In this document: positions 5,980-12,945 of the stretch, one piece after another
How positions within the stretch are numbered: the stretch's first letter is position 1
Layout: every line of letters begins with the position of its first letter
From: Pseudomonadota bacterium
GTDB taxonomy: Bacteria; BMS3Abin14
Length of the DNA stretch: 12,945 nucleotides
Direction of reading: 5' to 3'
Assembly (NCBI GenBank): GCA_030636965.1
Contig: DAOVVW010000002.1
Span: 1-12,945, forward strand
Notes under the pieces: generated by a model
Seen by the model: the letters and a program-made list of their open reading frames with translations, nothing else
What the model was told of the DNA's origin: nothing
Databases searched by the model: none
Program-made: the position numbers and the translations under genes

Positions 5980-8660
5980 GCCTTCTATCTCTGGATCAGC
6001 TCAGTGAATTAGGCGGAACGGAGGAACTGGGCAGTCGGCTGCAGGAGGACTACCGGAGCGCGTGGAACACACTTAAAAGTGAACATGAGTCCGGTCTCGA
6101 CAGCCTCGAAGTAATAGCCCAACTGACACGATTGATGGACGAAATAGTGGATTTTGTCTATCACCAGACCGAAAAAAACCTGAATCAGGAGGGTTTAAAG
6201 AGAGATGAAAGACTTGTCCTCATGGCACTGGGGAGTTATGGCCGAAGGGAGCTTGTCCCGCACTCGGATATAGATCTGCTCTTCCTGCTGCCTGATAAGA
6301 TAACTCCATGGGCGGAGGAGTTTACGCAGAGGGTGCTGTACACTCTCTGGGATGCAGGCCTCGACGTCGGCTACAGTACCAGATCCGTCAACGACTGTGT
6401 GAATCTTGCGGTCGATAATTTCGACGTCCTCACTTCCGTTCTGGATGCCCGCTTTCTCCAGGGAAACCTGGACCTGTACCAGACCTTCCTGAAAGATTTC
6501 AGACGAAAGGTGCTGACGAAATTAGGGGACGAATTCGTAAGAAGCAAGCTCAAACACATGGAAGATCGTCTGAACAAACACGGCGGGACGGTCTATGTAC
6601 TCGAGCCGAACCTTAAGGAGGGGATGGGGGGATTAAGAGATATCCACACAACACTCTGGGTTGCTAAAGTACTCTACGGGATAGACAGGATCGACGAGCT
6701 GGAAGAACTGGACCTCGTAGACAGGAGGGATCTGAGACTCCTGAAGACGTCGCTCAATTTTCTTCAAAGGGTAAGGTGTGAACTGCACTTTACAGCCAAT
6801 GCCGCAAGGGACAACCTCAGCATGGAACGGCAGCCGTACCTTGCGAAGCGCTTTGGATTCGAGGATCGAAGCGGGATTCCCGCGGTTGAACGCTTCATGC
6901 AGAGGTATTACACACACGCGGGGCAGGTTCACCAGATAACAGAAAATATAATCAGAAAATGCCTGGAAAAAGAGAGGAGAATGCCCAGGATCCTCAGGCG
7001 GCTCAAGGAAAAGGATCTGGGCCGGGGATTCTACTCGACGGAGGGTTCCATCTGCAGCAGGAAACCCCCGGGAGAGTTCTTCCGCGAGGATCCCGGTCGC
7101 CTCATGGATCTTTTCAAGATCTACCAGGACACGAATCTTGAGCTCTCCCCCGAAATAGCAGTTGCAGTGAGACGATCTCTAAAACTGGTGGATGATGACT
7201 TCAGAAAGAATGAACAAATACGGGGAATTTTCTTCAGTGTACTTGATGAAGACAAAAGGCTCTATGAAACATTACTCCTCATGAACGAGTTGAGATTTCT
7301 GGGAAGCTTTATTCCCGAATTTGCAGGTATTCACTGCAAGATGCAGCATGATTATTATCATACCTATACAGTTGATGAGCACAGCATTAGAGCGATCAGA
7401 GAAATTGTTGAGCTGCCCAAGTCCAGGGAACCCGGGCTCGGGATCTTTAGAACTGTTTACGGGGAGATTGCGGACAACAGGCAGCTCCTCCTCCTGGTTA
7501 TCCTTCTCCACGACGTTGGGAAGGGTGCGGGTCCCGGTCATTCTGAGAGGGGTGCGGAGATGGCTGCCGTGGCAGCCGCCAGACTGGGTTTTCCCGACGA
7601 TGACATTGATACCATAGATTTCCTGATCAGGAACCATCTGGTGATGGCTCACATAGCGCAGCGAAGAGATCTGCACGAAGAGAAGACGATAAAGGAGTTT
7701 GCCAGCTTCATGGAAACCGTTGAGAGGCTTAATTTGATGTTCCTTTTGACGATGGCGGACCTGAGAGCTGTCGGACCGGGAGTATGGAACGAATGGAAGG
7801 GCAGCCTGATAGCGGAACTCTTCGTGGAAACAAACAGGGTCCTGGAGACAGGGGGGTTGAAGTGGGGAGATGTCCTGGACAGGATCGAGAGAACGAGGAA
7901 AAGAGTGGAGGAGAACATTGGCGACAAACTGCCCATAGAGGATATAAGAAACGAACTTGATCGGCTTACCGAAAGGGCATACCTTGTTTTCAGACCCCGA
8001 AAGCTCTCGCGTCTTATTGCACTGCATCTGGAAATGGGAGAAAAGGAAGTTGTATCCGAGTGGCACCAGCCCAGAGGCGGCGGATATACTGAGTTCTACG
8101 TTGTTGCCAACGACCATCCCGGACTGTTTTCCAGGATCGCCGGTGTTCTTGCCGCCAACAACGTCAACATCCTGGGTGCCCAGATCCTGACCAGGAACGA
8201 TGGGATAGTTTTCGATATACTCCAGGTGACGGACAGCGTAATGCAGCCGATAACGGATTCTGTTAAATTCCGTCTGGTTAGTAGAGAGCTTGAGAAGGTA
8301 TTAAAAGGTGATCTCAACGTGGAAGATCTGATCCACACGAGAAAGCCATCCCTGCCGCTTGCCAGAAAAAAAGCAGTTGTTGTTGAAGTGGAGGCACCGA
8401 CCAGAATAGAGATCGACAATGAGGTATCGGATAACTACACAGTTGTCGATATATACACAAAGGACAGGATCGGGCTGCTTTATTCCATCACGTCAACACT
8501 CTCATCACTTGGTCTTTCAATCCACACCGCGAAAGTATCTACCAAGGTGGACCAGGCCGCCGATGTTTTCTATCTCACCGATCTCGAAGGAAATAAAATA
8601 GATGAAGAGGGCAGGCTTGATGAGATCAGGATAGAGCTTTTGAAAGTACTGAGTGAGTAA
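5976..8660 (+). CDS. glnD: Bifunctional [protein-PII] uridylyltransferase/uridylyl-removing enzyme GlnD
   Basis: This is a full-length 894-residue GlnD, the glutamine sensor that uridylylates PII (GlnB/GlnK) when nitrogen is scarce and removes UMP when glutamine is high. The N-terminal nucleotidyltransferase has the motif GSYGRRELVPHSDID (86-100), with metal-binding D98 and D100. The GlnD helical linker region follows (about 190-340; LEPNLKEGMGGLRDIHT). The HD hydrolase domain has H462 (YYHTYTVDEH), H512-D513 (LLHDVGKG) and further His residues at GHSERG and RNHLVMAH; all the expected ligands appear present, so both activities should be intact. Two C-terminal ACT domains, about 706-780 (VVANDHPGLFSRIAGVLAANN) and 820-892 (VVDIYTKDRIGLLYSITSTL), should bind glutamine. 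The ATG lies inside the amidase stop (ATGA), with GGAGG four bases upstream, so translation is probably coupled. No glnB or amtB is seen nearby. Confidence 0.97.
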   Translation: MSLLSLDQLSELGGTEELGSRLQEDYRSAWNTLKSEHESGLDSLEVIAQLTRLMDEIVDFVYHQTEKNLNQEGLKRDERLVLMALGSYGRRELVPHSDIDLLFLLPDKITPWAEEFTQRVLYTLWDAGLDVGYSTRSVNDCVNLAVDNFDVLTSVLDARFLQGNLDLYQTFLKDFRRKVLTKLGDEFVRSKLKHMEDRLNKHGGTVYVLEPNLKEGMGGLRDIHTTLWVAKVLYGIDRIDELEELDLVDRRDLRLLKTSLNFLQRVRCELHFTANAARDNLSMERQPYLAKRFGFEDRSGIPAVERFMQRYYTHAGQVHQITENIIRKCLEKERRMPRILRRLKEKDLGRGFYSTEGSICSRKPPGEFFREDPGRLMDLFKIYQDTNLELSPEIAVAVRRSLKLVDDDFRKNEQIRGIFFSVLDEDKRLYETLLLMNELRFLGSFIPEFAGIHCKMQHDYYHTYTVDEHSIRAIREIVELPKSREPGLGIFRTVYGEIADNRQLLLLVILLHDVGKGAGPGHSERGAEMAAVAAARLGFPDDDIDTIDFLIRNHLVMAHIAQRRDLHEEKTIKEFASFMETVERLNLMFLLTMADLRAVGPGVWNEWKGSLIAELFVETNRVLETGGLKWGDVLDRIERTRKRVEENIGDKLPIEDIRNELDRLTERAYLVFRPRKLSRLIALHLEMGEKEVVSEWHQPRGGGYTEFYVVANDHPGLFSRIAGVLAANNVNILGAQILTRNDGIVFDILQVTDSVMQPITDSVKFRLVSRELEKVLKGDLNVEDLIHTRKPSLPLARKKAVVVEVEAPTRIEIDNEVSDNYTVVDIYTKDRIGLLYSITSTLSSLGLSIHTAKVSTKVDQAADVFYLTDLEGNKIDEEGRLDEIRIELLKVLSE

Positions 8661-8664
8661 GTCC

Positions 8665-8742
8665 AACGTTAAACGTTCAAAGTTCAACGCTAGATAATTA
8701 TTGTAAGAAATAACATTGAACGTGGAACGTTAAACATTGAAC
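8665..8742. repeat. Inverted arrays of degenerate heptamer repeats in the glnD/cyclase convergent gap
   Basis: The left array (about 8665-8691) reads as heptamers AACGTTA, AACGTTC, AAAGTTC, AACGCTA. The right array (8714-8742) reads as CATTGAA, CGTGGAA, CGTTAAA, CATTGAA, CG, which are reverse complements of the same unit (consensus ACGTTCA facing TGAACGT). Arms 8668-8691 and 8712-8735 match at 19 of 24 positions when one is reverse-complemented, with a 20-base AT-rich spacer. The transcript of either strand could fold into a long imperfect stem, so this may act as a bidirectional terminator between convergent genes. I recall similar GTTCAACG-type heptamer runs in other environmental bacterial genomes, but I cannot check their origin here. 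Confidence 0.7.
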
Positions 8743-8759
8743 GCCGGCCAGAAGCCGGC
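8743..8759. terminator. Small GC-rich hairpin after the cyclase gene (possible terminator)
   Basis: GCCGGC, loop CAGAA, GCCGGC gives a 6-bp all-GC stem with a 5-base loop, only 5 bases beyond the cyclase stop on the - strand and abutting the heptamer repeats. Neither side has a proper T run, so it is at best part of a composite termination region serving both convergent genes. Confidence 0.4.
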
Positions 8760-8764
8760 AGGAA

Positions 8765-9724
8765 TTATTTCCCCTCCAGAAAAAAGTACTGATTTCCACC
8801 AAGCTTCTTTGCCTGGTAGAGAGCCTCGTCGGCGGCGATGATGACTTTATCGGAGGATTCGATCTGGCCAGGGGGAAATGAAACGAGACCTATACTTGCC
8901 GCTATCATGTGATCACGTCCATCTGCCTGAACAGGATCAGAGAGACGGTTCAGGATCTGTTCAGCCACTTTTCTGCTGCCGCCCTGATCAGTCTGCGTGA
9001 GGAGAACCGCAAATTCATCTCCACCATATCTTGCCAGCAGATCGGTCTCCCGCAGACCCTGGTATATGGCGTTGGCCACAGATTTCATGACGAAATCACC
9101 GTGACGGTGACCGTATGTATCGTTAACCTCTTTGAAATTATCCAGGTCAAGAAGAATCATGGAGAATGGCGTCCTGTAGCGGCGGCTCCTCCTTATTTCT
9201 TCGGCCAACTTGTCGATCAAATGACGATAGTTTGGTATCCCTGTAAGACCGTCCGTAACAGCCATTTCCTCAAGAAGTATGTTCTTGCTGATCAGCTCAT
9301 CCTGAAGGTGCTTGATCCTCAGCATGGCCTTTATCTTGGCGATCAGGAGTGTCGTATTGAAGGGCTTTGTTATATAATCGTCCGCACCAGCGTCAACACC
9401 TTTCATAATGTCGTCGGGCTGGTCCTTTACCGTGACCATAAAGATCAGGGTCTCCTTCAGAACGGGATCTCCCTTTATCTGTTTGCAAACCTCCAGACCG
9501 TCGATCCCCAGCCCCGGTGGGGCATCAGGGTCCGGCAGCATGATATCCAGCAGGACGAGGTCAAAGGGACCATCATCTCTGATCGTCTCAAGTGCCTCTT
9601 TTCCGGTTGAAACAGACGCAGAATCGTAGCCCTCTGACTGCACGATCTTGCACAGGATCTCGTTGAGGCTTTTGTTATCTTCGACTATCAGGATGCGATT
9701 ATTTTTTTCCATTGTCTTCTGCAT
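8765..9724 (-). CDS. Response regulator diguanylate cyclase (REC-GGDEF, PleD-like output)
   Basis: This 319-residue cytoplasmic protein makes cyclic di-GMP from two GTP under phosphorylation control. The receiver domain (about 10-135) has acidic E15-D16, phosphoacceptor D60 (LVLLDIMLPD), T98 and K120 (YITKPF). An Asp/Pro/Gly-rich insertion (about 66-73, PDAPPGLG) lies between LPD and DGLEVC, where most receivers have one or two residues. A helical linker (about 137-155) leads to the GGDEF domain with D193, N201, D210 and the active-site loop GGDEF (234-238). An RETD inhibitory site (225-228) is exactly five residues before it, so allosteric product inhibition is expected. There is no EAL or second REC domain. 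ATG 9724 was taken; ATG 9712 (MEKNNRILIVEDN) is an equally good start, and neither has a clear Shine-Dalgarno. It is a single gene, convergent with glnD and divergent from rarA, with no histidine kinase in the window. Confidence 0.95.
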   Translation of the reverse strand: MQKTMEKNNRILIVEDNKSLNEILCKIVQSEGYDSASVSTGKEALETIRDDGPFDLVLLDIMLPDPDAPPGLGIDGLEVCKQIKGDPVLKETLIFMVTVKDQPDDIMKGVDAGADDYITKPFNTTLLIAKIKAMLRIKHLQDELISKNILLEEMAVTDGLTGIPNYRHLIDKLAEEIRRSRRYRTPFSMILLDLDNFKEVNDTYGHRHGDFVMKSVANAIYQGLRETDLLARYGGDEFAVLLTQTDQGGSRKVAEQILNRLSDPVQADGRDHMIAASIGLVSFPPGQIESSDKVIIAADEALYQAKKLGGNQYFFLEGK

Positions 9725-9828
9725 TCTGGACAGGCAGGTAGTTTAATAAACCGATCGGAGGGCATGAGAGTTGTTGTGACAAGTAACGAGCTGAGCCCTT
9801 TCCCCTTGACAAAGTTTCTGGTAATTTA
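9725..9828. other. Divergent intergenic region between the cyclase gene and rarA
   Basis: This should hold promoters for both flanking genes, but I see no convincing -35/-10 pair in either direction. It contains TTGACA at 9806-9811 without a matching -10, a GGAGGG at 9757-9762, and a short imperfect dyad around GTTTAATAAAC (9741-9751). A 21-codon ORF (9764-9829) spans the rarA-proximal half. Confidence 0.4.
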
Positions 9829-9829
9829 G
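9764..9829 (+). CDS. Possible 21-residue leader ORF upstream of rarA
   Basis: ATG 9764 opens 21 codons (MRVVVTSNELSPFPLTKFLVI) ending in TAG 9827-9829, whose last base is the first base of the rarA GTG (TAGTG). A GGAGGG lies at 9757-9762, with only one base between its end and the ATG, which is too close for a good Shine-Dalgarno; GTG 9776 in the same frame would have a spacing of 13, which is long. rarA itself lacks an obvious ribosome binding site, so translational coupling from this ORF is conceivable. It may equally be a chance ORF; the peptide has no recognisable features. Confidence 0.2.
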   Translation: MRVVVTSNELSPFPLTKFLVI

Positions 9830-11268
9830 TGAATATGTCTCGAAAAATCAAGAAATTTAAAGAAAATAGCGCCATAGAAGAGAGCACCGGAAGTCTCTTC
9901 CCACCTGAAAAGATACTGGAAAAGGGGGAAAGATCTGGACCTCTTGCGGACAGGATGAGACCTGAAACTCTGGATGATTTTCTGGGTCAGGAGGAACTCA
10001 TGTCCGAAGGGGCGATCCTCAGGAGAATGATCGAGGATGACAAACTGAGTTCGGTGATCTTCTGGGGCCCGCCGGGATCAGGTAAAACAACCCTTGCACG
10101 GCTTATTGCCAAGAGGACGGATTCACTCTTCCTCTCCTACAGCGCTGTTACTTCCGGAAGCAAGGAGATGAAGGAGGTCATGTCAGAGGCGAGAAGGATA
10201 CGCCGAAGCACGGGCATGAAGACCATTCTTTTCATAGACGAAGTACACCGCTTCAACAAGGCCCAGCAGGATGCCTTTTTACCCTTTGTAGAACGGGGGG
10301 ATGTTATTCTGGTAGGCGCCACTACTGAAAATCCTTCCTTCGAGGTCATTTCGGCGCTCCTTTCACGGAGCAAGGTATTTCTTTTTTCCCCGCTCAGTGA
10401 TGAGAATATTGCCATGCTGCTTGAAAGGGTTCTAAAGGAGGATGACGAACTCTCAGACCTCGATCTCACGGTTACGACCGAGGCAGTTGATCAGATAATC
10501 GCCTTTGCGGATGGGGACGCCAGGCGGGCCCTCACCGCCCTGGAACTGTGTGCTCTGCTTACGGAGGTTGATGACAAGGGAAGGAGAACGGTTGGTCCGG
10601 ATCAGGTAAGCAGCGCCCTCCAGAAGAAGGCTCTGGCATATGACCGGGTGGGGGAGGAACACTACAATATTATAAGTGCCCTTCACAAGAGCATAAGAGG
10701 GAGCGATCCGGATGCTTCACTATATTGGCTTGCAAGAATGCTGGAAGGGGGCGAAGATCGCAGATATGTCCTCCGCCGCCTGATCAGGGCCGCTTGTGAG
10801 GATATTGGTATGGCTGATCCTTCTGCTCTTCAGCAGGCGGTTTCGGCTTTTGCGGCCTTTGATATCCTCGGTGTTCCGGAAGGAGATCTTGTGCTGGCTC
10901 AACTGGTTGTATATCTTGCTATGGCGCCCAAGAGCAACTCGGTTTATCGCGCATATGGAAAGGCTGTGAGGGACGTGCGCGAAGAGCCGGCTCGGCCTGC
11001 TCCACTCCATATAAGAAATGCGCCCACCGGGCTTATGAAAGACCTGGGTTACGGCAAAGGCTACGAGTATTCTCATGACATGCCCGAAGGGCTTTCAGGA
11101 CATTCTTTTTTCCCTGATGAAATGAAGGAGCGGAGGTACTATTCACCAACAGGTAGTGGGAACGAGGAGAAGATTTCAGCCAGACTTGCTGAAATACGAG
11201 AACAGATAAAACGCTTGAGGGAGAAAAAGTCAGCGCACAGAAAGGGCAAAAGGGAAGATGAGTCCTAG
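9829..11268 (+). CDS. rarA: Replication-associated recombination protein A (RarA/MgsA), AAA+ ATPase
   Basis: This 479-residue protein belongs to the RarA/MgsA/WRNIP1 family, clamp-loader-like AAA+ ATPases that act on stalled replication forks and single-stranded gaps. The family signature PLADRMRPETLDDFLGQEEL (38-57) leads into Walker A GPPGSGKTT (80-88). Walker B is LFIDEVHRFNKAQQDAFLP, with D137-E138; the sensor-1 region is GATTENPSFE (N168) and the arginine finger is in ALLSRSKVF (R180). The DGDARRAL sensor-2 helix follows. The C-terminal MgsA portion includes HYNIISALHKSIRGSDPDA, CEDIGMADP, APKSNSVY and RNAPTGLMKDLGYGKGYEY. A basic, charged tail of about 35 residues (KRLREKKSAHRKGKRED) ends the protein. 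About 37 variable residues precede the conserved region; GTG 9829 and ATG 9835 are both possible starts, and neither has a clear Shine-Dalgarno. The last 11 bases overlap mutL, placing two genome-maintenance genes in one unit. Confidence 0.96.
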   Translation: MNMSRKIKKFKENSAIEESTGSLFPPEKILEKGERSGPLADRMRPETLDDFLGQEELMSEGAILRRMIEDDKLSSVIFWGPPGSGKTTLARLIAKRTDSLFLSYSAVTSGSKEMKEVMSEARRIRRSTGMKTILFIDEVHRFNKAQQDAFLPFVERGDVILVGATTENPSFEVISALLSRSKVFLFSPLSDENIAMLLERVLKEDDELSDLDLTVTTEAVDQIIAFADGDARRALTALELCALLTEVDDKGRRTVGPDQVSSALQKKALAYDRVGEEHYNIISALHKSIRGSDPDASLYWLARMLEGGEDRRYVLRRLIRAACEDIGMADPSALQQAVSAFAAFDILGVPEGDLVLAQLVVYLAMAPKSNSVYRAYGKAVRDVREEPARPAPLHIRNAPTGLMKDLGYGKGYEYSHDMPEGLSGHSFFPDEMKERRYYSPTGSGNEEKISARLAEIREQIKRLREKKSAHRKGKREDES

Positions 11269-12945
11269 GATAAGGGTTCTTCCCGACAGCCTCGTCAATC
11301 TGATAGCTGCGGGTGAAGTTGTAGAACGCCCTGCGTCAATTGTAAAGGAGCTGCTGGAAAACTCCCTTGATGCGTCAAGCTCCAGAATAACAGTTCATCT
11401 CCGGGATGGTGGCAAACGGGAGATCAGGGTTACAGATAACGGTACGGGTATGGGCCGGGAACAAGCCCTCCTATCCATAGAGCGTCACGCCACGAGCAAG
11501 ATCGCGGGTCCCGAAGATCTTTTGCGGATCACGAGCCTGGGCTTCAGAGGGGAAGCTCTCCCCAGTATAGCGGCGGTGGGAAAGTTTTCTCTACAGACCT
11601 GGGACGGCAGGGGAGGGACCGGTAACAGGATATCAATTGATAATGGTAAACTTGTATCTGTTCAGGCCGGCCCTGCGGTAAAGGGTACCTCTGTAACCCT
11701 TTCCAGTATCTTTTCCCGTATCCCCGCCCGCAGGAAGTTTCTCAAGAGCGCCGATACCGAGATGGCATGGTGTGTCAGAACTGTGGAAGAAGCAGCTCTG
11801 ACAAGGCCGGATGTGCACTTTGAGGTAACCGGCCCCGGAGGTATTCACACTGTTCTGCCCGAAGTAGCATCCCTGAGGGAGAGGGTGTGGACCATGTGGG
11901 GTGATGACACGGCACGGAGGTTGATGAGGATTCAGGCTCATACTGAGGATGTAATGGTGGATGGATTTATCAGTCCACCCGATATGACATATTCCAGAAG
12001 GACAAGGTACCATATCCTTGTTAACGGGAGGCCGGTAAGAGATCCAGGGCTGACAAGATTGATCACTACTGCTCTTTCGACGAGGTATCCTTCCGGGAGG
12101 CATCCGGCCCTGGTACTGTCTCTGCAAGTACTGCCAGGCGACGTGGATGTCAATGTCCATCCATCCAAGCGGGAAATCAGATTGGCAAGGCCCAGGTCTG
12201 TTTCCGCAGCGCTTAAAGAGGCGCTAAACGAGCTTTCACCCTTAACAGTGGATCATCCATATGATACTTCCCAACCTCGGGACAGTGGATCAATGCCGGC
12301 AAGGGATGCGCCTGATGCAGAAAGAGGATCGGCAGCTTTGCCCGCTGCAGGTGTATTGGAGGAAAAGACCCCTCCCACCGGGCAGTTGTCCATGGAGAGA
12401 GGAACCAGGGTGATCGGACAGGCCCTCGGGACTTATATCATTTCCGAGATCGATGGCAGGCTGGCTGTCGTAGACCAGCATGCGGCCCATGAGCGTATCG
12501 TCTACAATCGCCTGATGGAGGCGTATGGATCGACTGTCAGGCCATCCCAGAGACTTATGATTCCTGTCCTGCTTCAGCTTGGCAGTGCCGAGGCAACAAA
12601 TTTGCTCAGAAAACGCCCGCTGCTAGAAGCATTCGGTTTCGAGTTGGAGGAGTTTGGAGACAGTGTGGTCAGGATAACCGCCCTTCCAGCGGAGATTCCC
12701 CAGGATCTCTCAAAAAGTGTGGCCGAATCCCTGGCATCTGATCTTGACGAAGTCTCAGATGTGCCTGAAGAAATAGCGCTGCACATTAGCAGATGGGCCT
12801 GCAAACAGAGCATAATGGCCGGAAAAACTCTTTCGATGGAGGATATGGAGAACCTGCTTGCAGATCTCGAAATTGCTGAGTCAGGATTTTCGTGTCCACA
12901 TGGAAGGCCGACACGTATATTTCTTTCTGAAGTGGAACTGGAGAA
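11258..12945 (+). CDS. mutL: DNA mismatch repair protein MutL (endonuclease type), 3' truncated by the window
   Basis: The frame starts at ATG 11258, inside the end of rarA, and stays open to the window end, giving 562 codons. MSPRIRVLPDSLVNLIAAGEVVERP is the standard MutL beginning (first 20: MSPRIRVLPDSLVNLIAAGE). The GHKL ATPase shows E31 and N35 (KELLENSLDA), DNGTGM (60-65), RHATSKI, GFRGEALPSIAAVG and NVHPSKREIR. A linker of about 58 residues (325-382) joins the C-terminal domain. That domain has DQHAAHE (406-412), WACKQS with C515, and CPHGRPT from C546, the metal-site elements of MutL proteins that nick DNA themselves. QRLMIP (431-436) resembles the QxxxxP clamp-binding site of Bacillus MutL. 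The fourth element of the DQHA(X)2E(X)4E motif is N417 rather than Glu. The gene should end a few residues past the window, since the family usually stops soon after CPHGRP. A purine-rich AAAAGGGAAG precedes the ATG. Confidence 0.96.
   Translation, partial: MSPRIRVLPDSLVNLIAAGEVVERPASIVKELLENSLDASSSRITVHLRDGGKREIRVTDNGTGMGREQALLSIERHATSKIAGPEDLLRITSLGFRGEALPSIAAVGKFSLQTWDGRGGTGNRISIDNGKLVSVQAGPAVKGTSVTLSSIFSRIPARRKFLKSADTEMAWCVRTVEEAALTRPDVHFEVTGPGGIHTVLPEVASLRERVWTMWGDDTARRLMRIQAHTEDVMVDGFISPPDMTYSRRTRYHILVNGRPVRDPGLTRLITTALSTRYPSGRHPALVLSLQVLPGDVDVNVHPSKREIRLARPRSVSAALKEALNELSPLTVDHPYDTSQPRDSGSMPARDAPDAERGSAALPAAGVLEEKTPPTGQLSMERGTRVIGQALGTYIISEIDGRLAVVDQHAAHERIVYNRLMEAYGSTVRPSQRLMIPVLLQLGSAEATNLLRKRPLLEAFGFELEEFGDSVVRITALPAEIPQDLSKSVAESLASDLDEVSDVPEEIALHISRWACKQSIMAGKTLSMEDMENLLADLEIAESGFSCPHGRPTRIFLSEVELE

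Noticed and set aside
7272..8117. 281-codon open frame on the - strand opposite glnD
   Set aside because: It is fully antisense to clearly coding glnD sequence (HD and first ACT domain), has no recognisable domain, and is of the kind that arises from codon bias of the real gene.
8665..8742. CRISPR array or transposon end
   Set aside because: Units are 7 bases with no spacers, and there is no transposase gene or target-site duplication visible on either side.
8909..9610. 233-codon open frame on the + strand opposite the cyclase gene
   Set aside because: It is the antisense of a well-supported REC-GGDEF gene; the translated sequence shows no domain or signal and it has no convincing start context.
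9806..9834. TTGACA at 9806-9811 as a -35 element for rarA
   Set aside because: No acceptable -10 lies 16-18 bases downstream, and such a promoter would start transcription after both possible rarA start codons.
1..12945. An undescribed defence, mobile or biosynthetic system
   Set aside because: Every substantial gene belongs to a known housekeeping or signalling family, the genes are tightly packed, and no integrase, toxin, restriction or repeat-spacer feature is visible.

Overview
The window reads as ordinary, densely packed bacterial chromosome with roughly balanced base composition, free use of AGG/AGA arginine codons, and GTG and TTG starts alongside ATG. The protein set is a LapA-domain membrane protein, a TPR-SPOR protein, MutS, a TPR-AMIN-Amidase_3 hydrolase, a full-length GlnD, a REC-GGDEF regulator, RarA and an endonuclease-type MutL. 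It suggests a Gram-negative bacterium of the Deltaproteobacteria/Desulfobacterota type or a nearby phylum. As I recall, mutS, an AMIN-type amidase and glnD also lie close together in Geobacter-like genomes. This placement is an inference from gene content and style; no rRNA or other phylogenetic marker was tested.

Left block (1-8660, all + strand): the 3' part of an Ap4A-phosphorylase-like HIT protein, then a LapA-domain protein, a TPR-SPOR lipoprotein-like or membrane-anchored protein, mutS, a periplasmic N-acetylmuramoyl-L-alanine amidase, and glnD. Neighbouring genes overlap by 4 bases or lie a few bases apart, so this is probably one transcription unit. The one possible internal break is a perfect 11-bp AT-rich hairpin at the mutS/amidase junction (4272-4299), which also covers the most upstream possible amidase starts. 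The unit mixes mismatch repair, cell-wall remodelling and nitrogen/PII signalling.

Middle (8661-9828): glnD converges on a single-gene response-regulator diguanylate cyclase on the - strand. The 104-base gap between them holds an inverted pair of degenerate heptamer arrays (ACGTTCA units facing TGAACGT units) and a small GC-rich hairpin. The cyclase gene diverges from rarA across about 100 bases in which I see no convincing promoter. That gap does hold a 21-codon ORF whose stop codon shares a base with the rarA GTG start.

Right block (9829-12945, + strand): rarA (mgsA) overlaps mutL by 11 bases. mutL runs off the right end, probably only a few codons short of its stop. MutS carries a QMDLF clamp-binding motif and MutL has the DQHA, ACK and CPHGRP elements of the endonuclease class, so the mismatch repair encoded here looks MutH-independent. 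One acidic position of the MutL DQHA(X)2E(X)4E motif is an Asn instead.

I found no transposon, prophage, CRISPR array, RNA gene or clearly undescribed multi-gene system. The points worth following up are the heptamer repeats, the junction hairpin, the REC-domain insertion, the MutL motif variant, the rarA leader ORF and the SPOR/amidase pairing.
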